NCBI RefSeq assembly: GCF_019308285.1
Contig: NZ_WWEM01000016.1
Coordinates: 1 to 59,636 of the forward strand
Reading direction: 5' to 3'
Origin: Flavobacterium quisquiliarum
GTDB lineage: Bacteria; Bacteroidota; Bacteroidia; Flavobacteriales; Flavobacteriaceae
DNA: 59,636 nucleotides
Below, one piece after another: positions 1-9,485 of this stretch. Position numbers and translations under genes: made by a program. The number at the start of each line of letters is the position of its first letter. Positions within the stretch are counted from its first letter, which is position 1. Under the pieces are notes generated by a model. The model worked only from the letters and a program-made list of their open reading frames with translations, ran no database searches and had not been told where the DNA came from.

Positions 1-1412
<1,412 letters not shown>

Positions 1413-1421
1413 TACAAAACT

Positions 1422-1456
1422 TTTCCTTCTCCCGTCCCAGACGGGAGGAGGAAGGA
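1422..1456 (+). other. rRNA spacer hairpin
   Basis: In the 23S-5S spacer a C/T-rich arm (TCCTTCTCCCGT) is followed after five bases by a G/A-rich arm starting ACGGGAGGAGG. They pair with a small bulge. It is probably an rRNA processing stem. No tRNA is seen in this spacer. Confidence 0.55.
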
Positions 1457-1557
1457 ACTTTCTTAAAAACTTATGTTTCTTTATCCCAGTATGTTAAGAT
1501 ATTGCTGCAGTTATTTGATTTTTAATTAACTGCAAAGCTGCTTGCAGCGAATGACCT

Positions 1558-1666
1558 TAAGGTGGTTATTGCGGCGGGGCTCACCTCTTCCCATCCCGAA
1601 CAGAGAAGTTAAGCCCGCCTGCGCAGATGGTACTGCATTATTGTGGGAGAGTATGTCGTCGCCTTT
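1558..1666 (+). rRNA. 5S ribosomal RNA
   Basis: The segment has the conserved 5S core CCCATCCCGAACAGAGAAGT at about 1590-1609 and GGGAGAGTATG near the 3' end. The terminal stem pairs AAGGTGG near 1559 with the CGCCTTT ending near 1666. The length of about 109 nt is normal. The ends are set from the terminal helix and could move by one or two bases. Confidence 0.95.
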
Positions 1667-1672
1667 CTTTTG

Positions 1673-1706
1673 AAAACCCTGTTTCGTAAGAAACAGGGTT
1701 TTTTGT
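1673..1706 (+). terminator. rRNA operon terminator
   Basis: A perfect hairpin follows 5S by six bases: AAAACCCTGTTTC, loop GTAA, GAAACAGGGTTTT, then further T residues. It is a classic intrinsic terminator closing the rRNA operon. Confidence 0.92.
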
Positions 1707-1745
1707 TTTATAAATGTTTTGTTTTAAGCCTGAAATCAAAAAAAG

Positions 1746-1800
1746 GCTCTCTTAACCCTGATGCGTCAGGGATGGAAGCGGCATCCTTTTTTTTTTTTTC
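1746..1800 (+). repeat. structured intergenic element, copy A
   Basis: Two small nested hairpins overlap here: CCCTG...CAGGG (1756-1771) and GGATG...CATCC (1770-1786), followed by 13 T. The core GCGTCAGGGATGGAAGCGGC (1763-1782) matches 15 of 20 bases of 18476-18495. I recall similar AGGGAT-G-AGCGG elements as common between genes in Flavobacterium, but could not check. It may act as a second terminator after the rRNA operon. Confidence 0.5.
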
Positions 1801-1886
1801 TTTAAAAAACAAAAGATACAGCAGACAGCCCGGACAGCAGGGAGACGATATAATATTTATGATGTTGGTTTTTAGTTATTTTTAAT

Positions 1887-2903
1887 TTATATTTTTTTAT
1901 CATCAACATCATTAATAAACTTAATTACTCCATTCATAAAAACTTTTTGGTCATCCCACATGGCTAAATGACTTCCGTTTGGGCAGTATAAATAGCTTCC
2001 ATTTTTGACTAATTTGCTTTGTTCTTCCATTGCTTTTGGATCCATAGTGTCATATTTGGCACCAATCATAAGAGTTGGGACAATGATTTCGTGCAGTCGG
2101 TTTTTGATGTCCCATTTTGCTAATCTTCCACTGATTCCGAATTCGCTTGGACCTTGCATTAGAGTGTAAACTTCTCCGTTTGCATGTTTGCTGGCTCTAT
2201 TTAAACCGTCTGGCCATTCTTCTAAACGGCATAAATGCTCTTTATAAAAATTAGGAATTAGTAATTCCATATATCTTGGATTGCTGAAGTCTTTTTTTGC
2301 TTCTAAATCTCGTATTTCTTTAAGAACTTCCGGTTTCATTTGCTTGGCTAATACCTCATCAGCATATTTTCCATATTCTGGAGCACTTGCCATCATATTT
2401 GCCACCAATAATCCTTTCATATATTGCTGATATTTTAGAGCATATTCCATTGCCAGAATCCCGCCCCATGAATTACCTAAAACATAGAAATTATCTTTAT
2501 CAGCATTAATGGCTTTTCTAACTTGCTCAACCTCATCAACAAAACGCTCAATTGTCCATAGACTACTATCTTTCGGTTGATCACTATAATAAGAACCTAA
2601 TTGGTCATATTCGTAAAATTCGAATCCTTCACGTTGGAAAAAGGTTTCAAAGCATTCCATGTATTCATGAGTCATTGCGGGACCTCCATGTAAGAGTAAA
2701 ACTTTAATTTTCGGATTATTGCCAAACCGTTTAGTCCAGACTTTAAATTCGCCAGCAGGTGTTTTTATAGGAATCATTTTTACTCCGGCTGTTTCTACTT
2801 TATCTTTATCATAAGTAAAATAATCTGATAAAATATTTGTGTTGCTTTCCTTTTTACAAGAGGTTAAAAGAAAAAAAGCCGAGAGAGCAATAATTGTACG
2901 CAT
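1887..2903 (-). CDS. alpha/beta-hydrolase lipoprotein, proline iminopeptidase-like
   Basis: This 338-residue protein has a lipoprotein signal ending LLTSC (Cys16), so it is predicted to be anchored in the periplasm or outer membrane. The alpha/beta-hydrolase fold shows the oxyanion motif HGGP at 72-75, the nucleophile elbow GNSWGG with Ser145, the probable acid Asp285 in GAKYD, and His312 in NGSHLAMWD. The HGGP motif and the DQLGSYYSDQP segment place it in the proline iminopeptidase-like (S33) family, which removes N-terminal proline from small peptides; some members act on other amides or esters. It stands alone, converging on the rRNA operon and divergent from the PepSY-like gene. The exact substrate is not known. 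Confidence 0.85.
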   Translation of the reverse strand: MRTIIALSAFFLLTSCKKESNTNILSDYFTYDKDKVETAGVKMIPIKTPAGEFKVWTKRFGNNPKIKVLLLHGGPAMTHEYMECFETFFQREGFEFYEYDQLGSYYSDQPKDSSLWTIERFVDEVEQVRKAINADKDNFYVLGNSWGGILAMEYALKYQQYMKGLLVANMMASAPEYGKYADEVLAKQMKPEVLKEIRDLEAKKDFSNPRYMELLIPNFYKEHLCRLEEWPDGLNRASKHANGEVYTLMQGPSEFGISGRLAKWDIKNRLHEIIVPTLMIGAKYDTMDPKAMEEQSKLVKNGSYLYCPNGSHLAMWDDQKVFMNGVIKFINDVDDKKI

Positions 2904-3083
2904 AGGTTTAGTTTTAAGGATTTCTACTAATTTACGAATTATAGTTACACGTGAAATATTAATTTAAGTGTTTGTGAATTAATTGTTTGTGATGTTTCTG
3001 AAAAACTAAATGTTTCTTAAATTAATTTGAATGCATTTTTTGAAGTAGTAAATTAGTAATGCTATATTGTAAAGTAACGAATT

Positions 3084-3530
3084 ATGAAAACGAAGATATT
3101 TTTAGCCATGATATTGTTAATCTTAACAATTTCGGCCAGTGCACAGAAGAAAATTGAAGTAACCGAATTGCCAAAACCAGCACAAGAATTTTTAAAGAAA
3201 CATTTTAGCCATACTACAGTGGTGAAAGCGCAAAAGGATCCCGAACACGGAGAAAAAGGCTATGAAGTTAAACTGAAAGACGGAACAGAAGTAGAGTTTT
3301 GGAAAGACGGTTCGTACCGTGAAGTGGACGGCGGAGATAACCCAATTCCGACGGATTTTATACCTGCTAATATTAAAGCTTACGTAGCTAAAAATCATCC
3401 GAATGAAAAAATAACGCACATCGACTATGGGCACAAAGATCTGGATGTTGATTTGACGAATAAAATTGATTTGGAATTTACAAAAGACGGTAAAATTTTA
3501 AAAGACAAAAAGAATAATGTCAAAAATTAG
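3084..3530 (+). CDS. PepSY-like periplasmic protein
   Basis: This 148-residue protein begins with a signal peptide that would be cut after SASA (about residue 20). The mature part holds two related segments of about 60 residues with the pattern LP.P...FLKKHF...V..A and IP..I..Y..KNHP...I..I, each followed by a strand ending in a DG turn (KDGTEVEFWKDG and FTKDGKILKD). This is the PepSY-like or DUF2874 fold seen in secreted Bacteroidota proteins of unknown role, sometimes compared with beta-lactamase inhibitor-like folds. It lies 180 bp from the divergent hydrolase and 85 bp before the LacI-type regulator. No catalytic residues are expected. Confidence 0.75.
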   Translation: MKTKIFLAMILLILTISASAQKKIEVTELPKPAQEFLKKHFSHTTVVKAQKDPEHGEKGYEVKLKDGTEVEFWKDGSYREVDGGDNPIPTDFIPANIKAYVAKNHPNEKITHIDYGHKDLDVDLTNKIDLEFTKDGKILKDKKNNVKN

Positions 3531-3615
3531 ACTGCAAATTTTATTTTAGACGAAATCTGGTAAGAGGACATCTTGAACGAAAATAGTTTATATTTACATT
3601 TTTATTTTTTATTTC

Positions 3616-4644
3616 ATGGAAGAAAATAAACATGTAACGATATACGATATTGCCGAGAGATTAAATTTGGCAACATCTACTATTTCACGAGCTTTAAAAG
3701 ACCATCATACCATTAGTGATAAGACGATTAAGAAAGTGAAAAAAACCGCCGAAGAAATGGGATTTGTTCCTAATACTTTAGCAGCTGGTTTACGCGGGAA
3801 CAAAACCAGAACTATTGGTGTTTTAATCCCAACCGTTACACAGCCCTTTTTATCTTCATTAATCAGTGGAATCGAAATTACAGCCCAAAAATCGGATTAT
3901 ACGGTTATCATTATGCAGTCGCATGACTCGTATGAAGAAGAAGTTAATATGGCTAAATCTCTGTACAGCAATCGTGTGAGCGGTGTTATTTGCTCTCTGG
4001 CCATGGAAACCAGAGATACGGCACATTTTCATCAGTTTTCAAACAATAATATTCCTTTGGTTTTTGTTGACAGGGTTCCGAAAGAGTATAATACTTTCAG
4101 AGTAGTAATCGATAATTATACAGCAGGTTACAAAGCAACCAAGCATCTTATTGAACAAGGATGTATTCGTATTGCACATTTAACTGCTGGTTCAGAATTA
4201 GGTAACTTGTATAATGAAAGAAAGAGAGGTTATATTGAAGCCTTAAAAGATCATAACATTGAAGTAGAAGAGGAATTGATTATTAATCTAAATTCTGTTA
4301 CCTACGAAGACGGTGTAAAGGCTAGCAATGCTTTGTTTGACTTAAACCCAATTCCAGATGGCTTGTTTGCACCTGGGGATATCTTGGCTGTAAGTGCCGT
4401 TCAAACTGCAAAAAAGCGAGGTATAAAAGTGCCTGAAGAATTTAAAGTAATTGGTTTTAATAATGACCCGATTTCACAAATTATTGACCCCAATTTATCG
4501 ACTATCACACATCCCGCTGAAAAAATGGGAAAAGCAGCTGCAGAAATTATTATCAAAAACTTAAAATCATCAAAAAATGATGATGCTAAAGAAATTACAT
4601 TCTTAAATACTGAAGTATTAGCAAGGGAATCATCTCAAAAATAA
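3616..4644 (+). CDS. LacI-family transcriptional regulator, candidate xylan-locus regulator
   Basis: This 342-residue protein has a LacI-type helix-turn-helix at 7-50 (VTIYDIAERLNLATSTISRA, then ISDKTIKKV) with the hinge region LAAGLRG. The rest is a periplasmic-binding-protein-like effector domain, starting TRTIGVLIPT near 65 and containing the family motif DGLFAPGD. It lies directly before the glucuronoxylan genes on the same strand, followed by a strong terminator. Six matches to a CG-centred near-palindrome of LacI-operator type lie before the GH67, symporter and SusC genes, so I infer that this protein controls them. No copy of that motif is seen before its own gene. The effector may be a xylo-oligosaccharide or uronate; this is not shown by the sequence. 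Confidence 0.9.
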   Translation: MEENKHVTIYDIAERLNLATSTISRALKDHHTISDKTIKKVKKTAEEMGFVPNTLAAGLRGNKTRTIGVLIPTVTQPFLSSLISGIEITAQKSDYTVIIMQSHDSYEEEVNMAKSLYSNRVSGVICSLAMETRDTAHFHQFSNNNIPLVFVDRVPKEYNTFRVVIDNYTAGYKATKHLIEQGCIRIAHLTAGSELGNLYNERKRGYIEALKDHNIEVEEELIINLNSVTYEDGVKASNALFDLNPIPDGLFAPGDILAVSAVQTAKKRGIKVPEEFKVIGFNNDPISQIIDPNLSTITHPAEKMGKAAAEIIIKNLKSSKNDDAKEITFLNTEVLARESSQK

Positions 4645-4682
4645 ATTCAAAATAGGATTTTTACATATAAAATTCAACCCCG

Positions 4683-4724
4683 TTAAAGCAGGATAGTTTT
4701 TATAATTATCCTGCTTTAATTTGT
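4683..4724 (+). terminator. terminator after the LacI-family gene
   Basis: A perfect 13-bp stem (TTAAAGCAGGATA at 4683-4695 and TATCCTGCTTTAA at 4707-4719) is followed by a T-rich run. It separates the regulator gene from the GH67 promoter. Confidence 0.8.
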
Positions 4725-4786
4725 TATAGAAATAATTTTTTCGAAAAAAAAGACAGTCAAAATTTTTTTCTTAAACAACAATCCTA

Positions 4787-4807
4787 TATTTTTACGCAAC
4801 CGATTGC
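4787..4807 (+). promoter_or_regulatory. promoter -7 box and operator site 1 (before GH67)
   Basis: The near-palindrome GCAACCGATTGC (4796-4807) directly follows TATTTTTAC (4787-4795), a variant of the Bacteroidota -7 box. The same box-plus-operator arrangement, base for base in spacing, recurs at 13738-13758 before the symporter gene. A site just downstream of the -7 box is where a LacI-type repressor would block transcription. The role is inferred. Confidence 0.65.
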
Positions 4808-4899
4808 AATTGTTGTTTTATTTGGAATAATGTATTTTTTAAATTAAAATTTTATTAAATGCTTTTAATTGTGAATAAAATGCTGATTCTTTCTAAAAT

Positions 4900-7080
4900 A
4901 TGTTTTTAAAGAATAAATTTAAGCCAATGACCTCATTAAGATTTGTTTTTCTGTTTCTTCTAATTTTCTTTTCAGCTTCGGCACAAAAAGATTATAAATT
5001 GTGGATGCAGTATAATACAGTTGCGGATTCAACAGTAGTTTTAGAATACAAAAACAATCTTAAAGGCGTTGTTGTTTTGGGAAATTCAGAAACCATTAGA
5101 ATTGCTGAAAAAGAACTCAAAACAGGATTTTTGGATATGTTAGGAAATATACCTGAAATTAAATCAGATATAAAAGGAGAGAACAATCTTATCGTTGGTT
5201 CACAGTCGAATTTAAATGCTGAAATCAAAAAAGAATTGCGATCTGATTTTGATAAAATAAATAATGAAGGTTTTATCATTAAATCTATTTCACTTAAAAA
5301 TAAAAGACAAATTGTTATTACAGGAAAAAACGATGTTGCTGTTTTATATGGAGTTTTTCATTTCTTGAGAATTTTGCAAACCAATAAATCAGTTAAAAAT
5401 TTACATATTACTGATTCTCCAAAAACAAATATCAGAATCTTAAATCATTGGGACAATCTTGACAGAACGGTAGAACGTGGTTATGCTGGATTTTCGTTAT
5501 GGAACTGGCAGAAACTTCCAGATTTTATAGACCAGCGTTATATTGATTACGCCAGAGCGAATGCCTCAATCGGAATTAACGGCACAGTTTTAACCAATGT
5601 AAATGCAAACGCCTTAATTCTCACTCCGCAGTATTTAGAAAAAGTAGAAGCTTTAGCTAATGTTTTCAGGCCTTACGGAATAAAAGTCTATTTAACCGCA
5701 AGATTTTCGGCACCAATTGAAATCGGAAATTTAAAAACTGCTGATCCAAAAGATCCTGAAGTTATTAATTGGTGGAAAAATAAGTCGGCTGAAATCTATA
5801 AACGAATCCCAGATTTTGGTGGGTTTTTAGTAAAAGCCAATTCTGAAGGTCAGCCTGGTCCTCAAAATTATGGCAGAGATCATGTTGATGGAGCAAATAT
5901 GCTTGCTGATGCCGTTGCACCTTTTGGTGGTGTAATTATGTGGAGAGCCTTTGTATATTCTGAACATGATGCCAATGATCGGGCTAAACAGGCTTATGCT
6001 GAATTTCAACCGTACGACGGAAAATTTAAAGAGAATGTAATCGTTCAGGTAAAAAACGGGGCGATTGATTTTCAGCCTAGAGAACCATTTCATCCATTAT
6101 TTGGAGCGATGCCAAAAACGCCTATCATGATGGAATTTCAAATTACGCAGGAATATTTGGGTTTCAGCACGCATTTGGTTTTTCTGCCTAAATTATTTCA
6201 GGAAGTTTTAGAAGCTGATACGTATCAAAAGGGAAAAGGCTCGACAGTTGCCAAAGTCGTTGACGGCACTTTATATCAAAATAAACTAACGGGAATTGCC
6301 GGCGTTGCCAATATCGGCAACGATTTAAACTGGACAGGACATCCTTTTGCGCAGGCTAATTGGTATGGTTTCGGAAGACTGGCATGGAATCCGTATTTGG
6401 ATTCGGAAACCATTGCTGACGAATGGTTAAGAAGCACTTTTTCTAACGATGAAAATTTTATAAAACCCGTCAAAAAGATCATGATAGAATCTCGTGAAGC
6501 TGTTGTCAATTATATGACTCCGTTGGGTTTGCATCATATTATGGATACAGGACATCATTACGGACCAGGACCTTGGGTTTCCAATTTATCAAGACCAGAA
6601 TGGAATCCGACCTATTATCATAAAGCGGGCAAAAACGGAATTGGTTTCGACCGATCAAAAACAGGAACTAATGCAACTGCACAATATGCAACAGAAGTCG
6701 AAAAACTTTTTGATAACTTAGAAACTTGTCCAGAGAAAGATTTATTATGGTTTCATCACGTTTCATGGGATTATAAACTGAAAAATGGTCAAACACTTTG
6801 GAATGGTTTGGCGCTAAAATATCAAGAAGGCGTAAATCAAGTGGCAACAATGCAGAATGTTTGGAATCAAGCAGAAAAATATATCGACAGCGAACGTTTT
6901 AACGAAGTTCAAATGTTATTAGAAATTCAGCACAAAGAGGCAAAATGGTGGCGCGATGCCTGTTTATTGTATTTTCAGCAGTTTTCAGGAAAAGAGCTTT
7001 CTGCTGGAGTTGAAAAACCAACACAAACATTAGATTATTTTAAATCATTAAAATTTCCTTTTGCGCCGGGAAATGGGTAA
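4900..7080 (+). CDS. GH67 xylan alpha-1,2-glucuronidase
   Basis: This 726-residue enzyme removes (4-O-methyl)glucuronic acid from the non-reducing end of xylo-oligosaccharides. A signal peptide ending FSASA at about residue 28 predicts periplasmic location; Met10 (4927) is an alternative start. The GH67 domain order is visible: an N-terminal alpha/beta domain, the barrel starting LNHWDNLDRTVERGYAG, and a C-terminal helical domain. Catalytic residues fit those of Cellvibrio GlcA67A: the acid Glu316 in NSEGQPGP, and the bases Asp390 in AIDFQPRE and Glu418 in ITQEYLGF, with the same 28-residue spacing between the two bases as in that enzyme. It is the first gene after operator site 1 and probably heads an operon with the uronate genes. 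Confidence 0.97.
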   Translation: MFLKNKFKPMTSLRFVFLFLLIFFSASAQKDYKLWMQYNTVADSTVVLEYKNNLKGVVVLGNSETIRIAEKELKTGFLDMLGNIPEIKSDIKGENNLIVGSQSNLNAEIKKELRSDFDKINNEGFIIKSISLKNKRQIVITGKNDVAVLYGVFHFLRILQTNKSVKNLHITDSPKTNIRILNHWDNLDRTVERGYAGFSLWNWQKLPDFIDQRYIDYARANASIGINGTVLTNVNANALILTPQYLEKVEALANVFRPYGIKVYLTARFSAPIEIGNLKTADPKDPEVINWWKNKSAEIYKRIPDFGGFLVKANSEGQPGPQNYGRDHVDGANMLADAVAPFGGVIMWRAFVYSEHDANDRAKQAYAEFQPYDGKFKENVIVQVKNGAIDFQPREPFHPLFGAMPKTPIMMEFQITQEYLGFSTHLVFLPKLFQEVLEADTYQKGKGSTVAKVVDGTLYQNKLTGIAGVANIGNDLNWTGHPFAQANWYGFGRLAWNPYLDSETIADEWLRSTFSNDENFIKPVKKIMIESREAVVNYMTPLGLHHIMDTGHHYGPGPWVSNLSRPEWNPTYYHKAGKNGIGFDRSKTGTNATAQYATEVEKLFDNLETCPEKDLLWFHHVSWDYKLKNGQTLWNGLALKYQEGVNQVATMQNVWNQAEKYIDSERFNEVQMLLEIQHKEAKWWRDACLLYFQQFSGKELSAGVEKPTQTLDYFKSLKFPFAPGNG

Positions 7081-7097
7081 TAAATTGAGTAAATGTG

Positions 7098-7224
7098 ACG
7101 CGGATTAGACGGATTCGCTATCGCGAAGACACGGAAAAAAACAGATTTTTTGAATAAAAATATAAATAAAAAAATCCGTGTAAATCAGCGTTTTCGCGAT
7201 AGCGAATCCGTTTCATCAGCGTAC
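7098..7224. repeat. long inverted repeat
   Basis: Perfect 18-nt arms at 7110-7127 and 7193-7210 (CGGATTCGCTATCGCGAA and its complement) are extended on both sides by imperfect pairing, so most of the gene gap can fold into one hairpin. It lies between the GH67 and SDR genes. It resembles intergenic palindromes common in Flavobacterium; it could act as an RNA stabiliser or a partial terminator. Confidence 0.8.
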
Positions 7225-7246
7225 GAATAAATATATTTTTAAAATT

Positions 7247-7984
7247 ATGAGCAAAAAATCGGCAATAGTAACCGGAGGAAATTCGGGTTTAGGATTTGCA
7301 ACAGCAAAAAAACTTTGTGATAACGGAATCACAACTTACATAATAGGAAGATCAAAAGAAAAAACAGAAGATGCCTGCAAGGAAATTGGCGAAAATGCTA
7401 TTCCGGTAATCTTCGATTTGAATGATTTGGCCGGAATTCCTGCCTTGATTGAAAGCATCACAAAAGATAATCCGATTGATATTTTGGTTAATAATGCGGG
7501 AATCAATATGAAAAAGGAATTTGCAGATGTAAGTGATGAAGATTTTTTATCAATCATTCACACCAATCTTTTAAGTGTTTTTGCTGTGAGCCGAGAGGTT
7601 GTAAAAAATATGAAAGCAAACGGAGGTGGAAGCATTGTCAACATCAGTTCGATGGCATCACAATACGGAATTCCAAAAGTAATTGCCTATTCATCAAGTA
7701 AAGGCGCAATCGAAGCGATGACTCGTGCTATGGCGGTTGAATTAGCTCAGTTTGGTATTCGTGCCAATTGTATTGCTCCGGGATTTATTAAAACCAAAAT
7801 GTCATCAACAGCACTTGATAACGATCCGGAAAGAAAAAATAAAGTATTGGGAAGAACGCCAATGGGCTATTTGGGAGAACCATCAGATATTGCAGATGCG
7901 GTTTATTATTTCGCTTTAAGCGAATCAAAATATACTACAGGTACAGTTTTGCCAGTTGATGGCGGAAACAGTATAGGGTTTTAA
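7247..7984 (+). CDS. SDR oxidoreductase, probable fructuronate reductase (mannonate oxidoreductase)
   Basis: This 245-residue classical short-chain dehydrogenase has the cofactor motif TGGNSGLG at 9-16, NNAG near 82, Ser135, and the catalytic Tyr148-x-x-x-Lys152. The C-terminal GGNSIGF ending is typical of the family. Position decides the likely role: it is between an alpha-glucuronidase and mannonate dehydratase, where D-fructuronate must be reduced to D-mannonate. B. subtilis UxuB is likewise an SDR, unlike E. coli UxuB. It resembles gluconate 5-dehydrogenase and KduD types, so a different sugar acid substrate is possible. It is cytoplasmic, with no signal peptide. Confidence 0.8.
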   Translation: MSKKSAIVTGGNSGLGFATAKKLCDNGITTYIIGRSKEKTEDACKEIGENAIPVIFDLNDLAGIPALIESITKDNPIDILVNNAGINMKKEFADVSDEDFLSIIHTNLLSVFAVSREVVKNMKANGGGSIVNISSMASQYGIPKVIAYSSSKGAIEAMTRAMAVELAQFGIRANCIAPGFIKTKMSSTALDNDPERKNKVLGRTPMGYLGEPSDIADAVYYFALSESKYTTGTVLPVDGGNSIGF

Positions 7985-7996
7985 TTTTTAAATATT

Positions 7997-8137
7997 TTAA
8001 ACACATAGAAACATAGTTTTACTTTGTCTGCAAAGGCGTTTCACTTGCATTAATGCACATAGCTATGTGTGAGAAACTAGTTTCTTTCTTTAATCTTTTT
8101 TTGAGCTAAATATAAATCTATGTTTCTATGTGTTTAA
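7997..8137. repeat. 141-bp palindromic element, copy 1
   Basis: Perfect 20-nt terminal arms (7997-8016 and 8118-8137) enclose a perfect inner palindrome CACATAGCTATGTG (8056-8069). A second copy in the opposite orientation lies at 22525-22667, with matching arms, the same inner palindrome and similar sequence between them (such as the AAAGGCGTTTCAC segment at 8032-8044). It ends 22 bp before the chosen mannonate dehydratase start. It is a non-coding mobile or repetitive element able to form a cruciform or a three-stem RNA. Confidence 0.88.
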
Positions 8138-8159
8138 TTAATTTTTGCAGAAGAGAAGT

Positions 8160-9332
8160 ATGATAAAAATGCAACAAACCATGCGATGGTTCGGGCCAAA
8201 CGATAACGTCAAATTAATAGACATTCGACAAGCAGGTGCAAAGGGAATTGTAACCGCATTGCATCAAATTCCCGTTGGTGAAATCTGGACTGTTGAAGCC
8301 ATAAAAGAAAGACAGGAAATCATTCGCAATTATGGATTGGAATGGACTGTGGTTGAAAGTCTTCCTGTTCATGAAGAAATCAAACGAGCTTCGGGAAATT
8401 ATCAGCAATATATTGAAAATTATAAAATCAGTCTGCAAAATCTGGCGGAGTGCGGCATCAAAATTATAACCTATAATTTCATGCCGATTCTGGATTGGGT
8501 TAGAACGAATCATGATTTTATAAACGAAGACGGAAGCAAAGCTTTGCTGTACAATCAGGATGCGTTTACTTTTTTTGATGTTTTTCTTTTGAAAAGACCT
8601 AATTCTGAAAACGATTATTCTGATACTGAAAAAGAAAAAGCGTTACAATTCGGAAATCAATTATTGGAAGATGAAAAAGCATTATTATTTAAAAATGTTT
8701 TGTTGGGATTGCCGGGAAGTAAAATCAATTTTACGGCAGAACAGATTTTGTCTCTTTTAGAAAATTATGCCGAAATCGACAATCAAAAATTAAGAGAAAA
8801 CCTGATTTATTTTTTATCAGAAGTAACTCCGATTGTGGAGAAAAACCAACAAAAATTAGCGATTCATCCCGATGATCCACCGTTTTCGGTTTTAGGACTT
8901 CCGAGAATTGTTTCAACTGAAGAAGATTTGAAAGCGATTTTTGATGCCGTTCCATCAATAGCTAACGGATTATGTTATTGTACAGGTTCATTAAGCGCCG
9001 ATCCAAAGAACAATTTGGAAAAAATAATAGACGATTTCGGAGACCGAATTCACTTTTTACATCTTAGAAATACCATCCGCGAAAGCGAAACTATTTTTAG
9101 GGAATCAGAGCATTTAAACGGTGATGTCAAAATGGAAGTCATTGTTGAGAAATTATTGTTATTAATGCATAAAACCAAAACAAGCCTGCCAATGCGCCCA
9201 GATCATGGTTTTCTGCATAGAGTTGATGAAGAAACCGAAACATATCCTGGTTATTCGTTGACTGGAAGATTAAAAGGTTTGGCAGAGTTACGAGGTTTGG
9301 AAATGGGAATTGGGTATAAATTGAATTTGTAA
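8160..9332 (+). CDS. uxuA: D-mannonate dehydratase
   Basis: This protein of 391 residues from the ATG at 8160 dehydrates D-mannonate to 2-keto-3-deoxygluconate in the cytoplasm. It aligns with E. coli UxuA by eye: MQQTMRWFGPND at the start matches MEQTWRWYGPND, followed by DIRQAGAKGIVTALH. Further family motifs are ITYNFMPILDW, HPDDPPF, YCTGSL and RPDHG. ATG 8160 is chosen over an upstream TTG at 8145; ATG 8169 gives the best match to E. coli and may be the true start. Many relatives have a longer C-terminal region than the core, as here. With the SDR gene it forms the middle of glucuronate catabolism; the isomerase before it and the KDG enzymes after it are not in the window. Confidence 0.95.
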   Translation: MIKMQQTMRWFGPNDNVKLIDIRQAGAKGIVTALHQIPVGEIWTVEAIKERQEIIRNYGLEWTVVESLPVHEEIKRASGNYQQYIENYKISLQNLAECGIKIITYNFMPILDWVRTNHDFINEDGSKALLYNQDAFTFFDVFLLKRPNSENDYSDTEKEKALQFGNQLLEDEKALLFKNVLLGLPGSKINFTAEQILSLLENYAEIDNQKLRENLIYFLSEVTPIVEKNQQKLAIHPDDPPFSVLGLPRIVSTEEDLKAIFDAVPSIANGLCYCTGSLSADPKNNLEKIIDDFGDRIHFLHLRNTIRESETIFRESEHLNGDVKMEVIVEKLLLLMHKTKTSLPMRPDHGFLHRVDEETETYPGYSLTGRLKGLAELRGLEMGIGYKLNL

Positions 9333-9356
9333 TTATTTTTAAAATAATATGTATCA

Positions 9357-9464
9357 TTTGTCATTTCGACCGAAGGGAGAAATCACACAAGAAATTCCAC
9401 ATAGAATGTCGCCAATTTTTGTCGATTACCGAGTGTGATTTCTCCCTTCGGTCGAAATGACAAA
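9357..9464. repeat. long inverted repeat, GTGTGATTTCTCC family copy 1
   Basis: Perfect 32-nt arms at 9357-9388 and 9433-9464 enclose a 44-nt loop. The loop and right arm closely resemble those at 12381-12482 (shared GAATGT-GCCAAT and TTTGTCGA segments), so the whole unit is repeated, not only the arms. It fills most of the gap before the GH115 gene. Confidence 0.88.
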
Positions 9465-9485
9465 ACTGACGAAAATCTATGATCT

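Noticed and set aside
1413..1557. tRNA gene in the 23S-5S spacer
   Set aside because: No cloverleaf, T-loop sequence or anticodon arm could be found; none was seen elsewhere in the window either.
1643..1885. An 80-codon + strand frame after 5S
   Set aside because: It overlaps the 5S 3' end, the terminator hairpin and a poly-T tract; the peptide is a translation of these structures.
7997..8137. Direct-repeat-like sequence considered as a CRISPR fragment
   Set aside because: Arms are inverted, copies are single and far apart, and no cas genes or spaced direct repeats are present.
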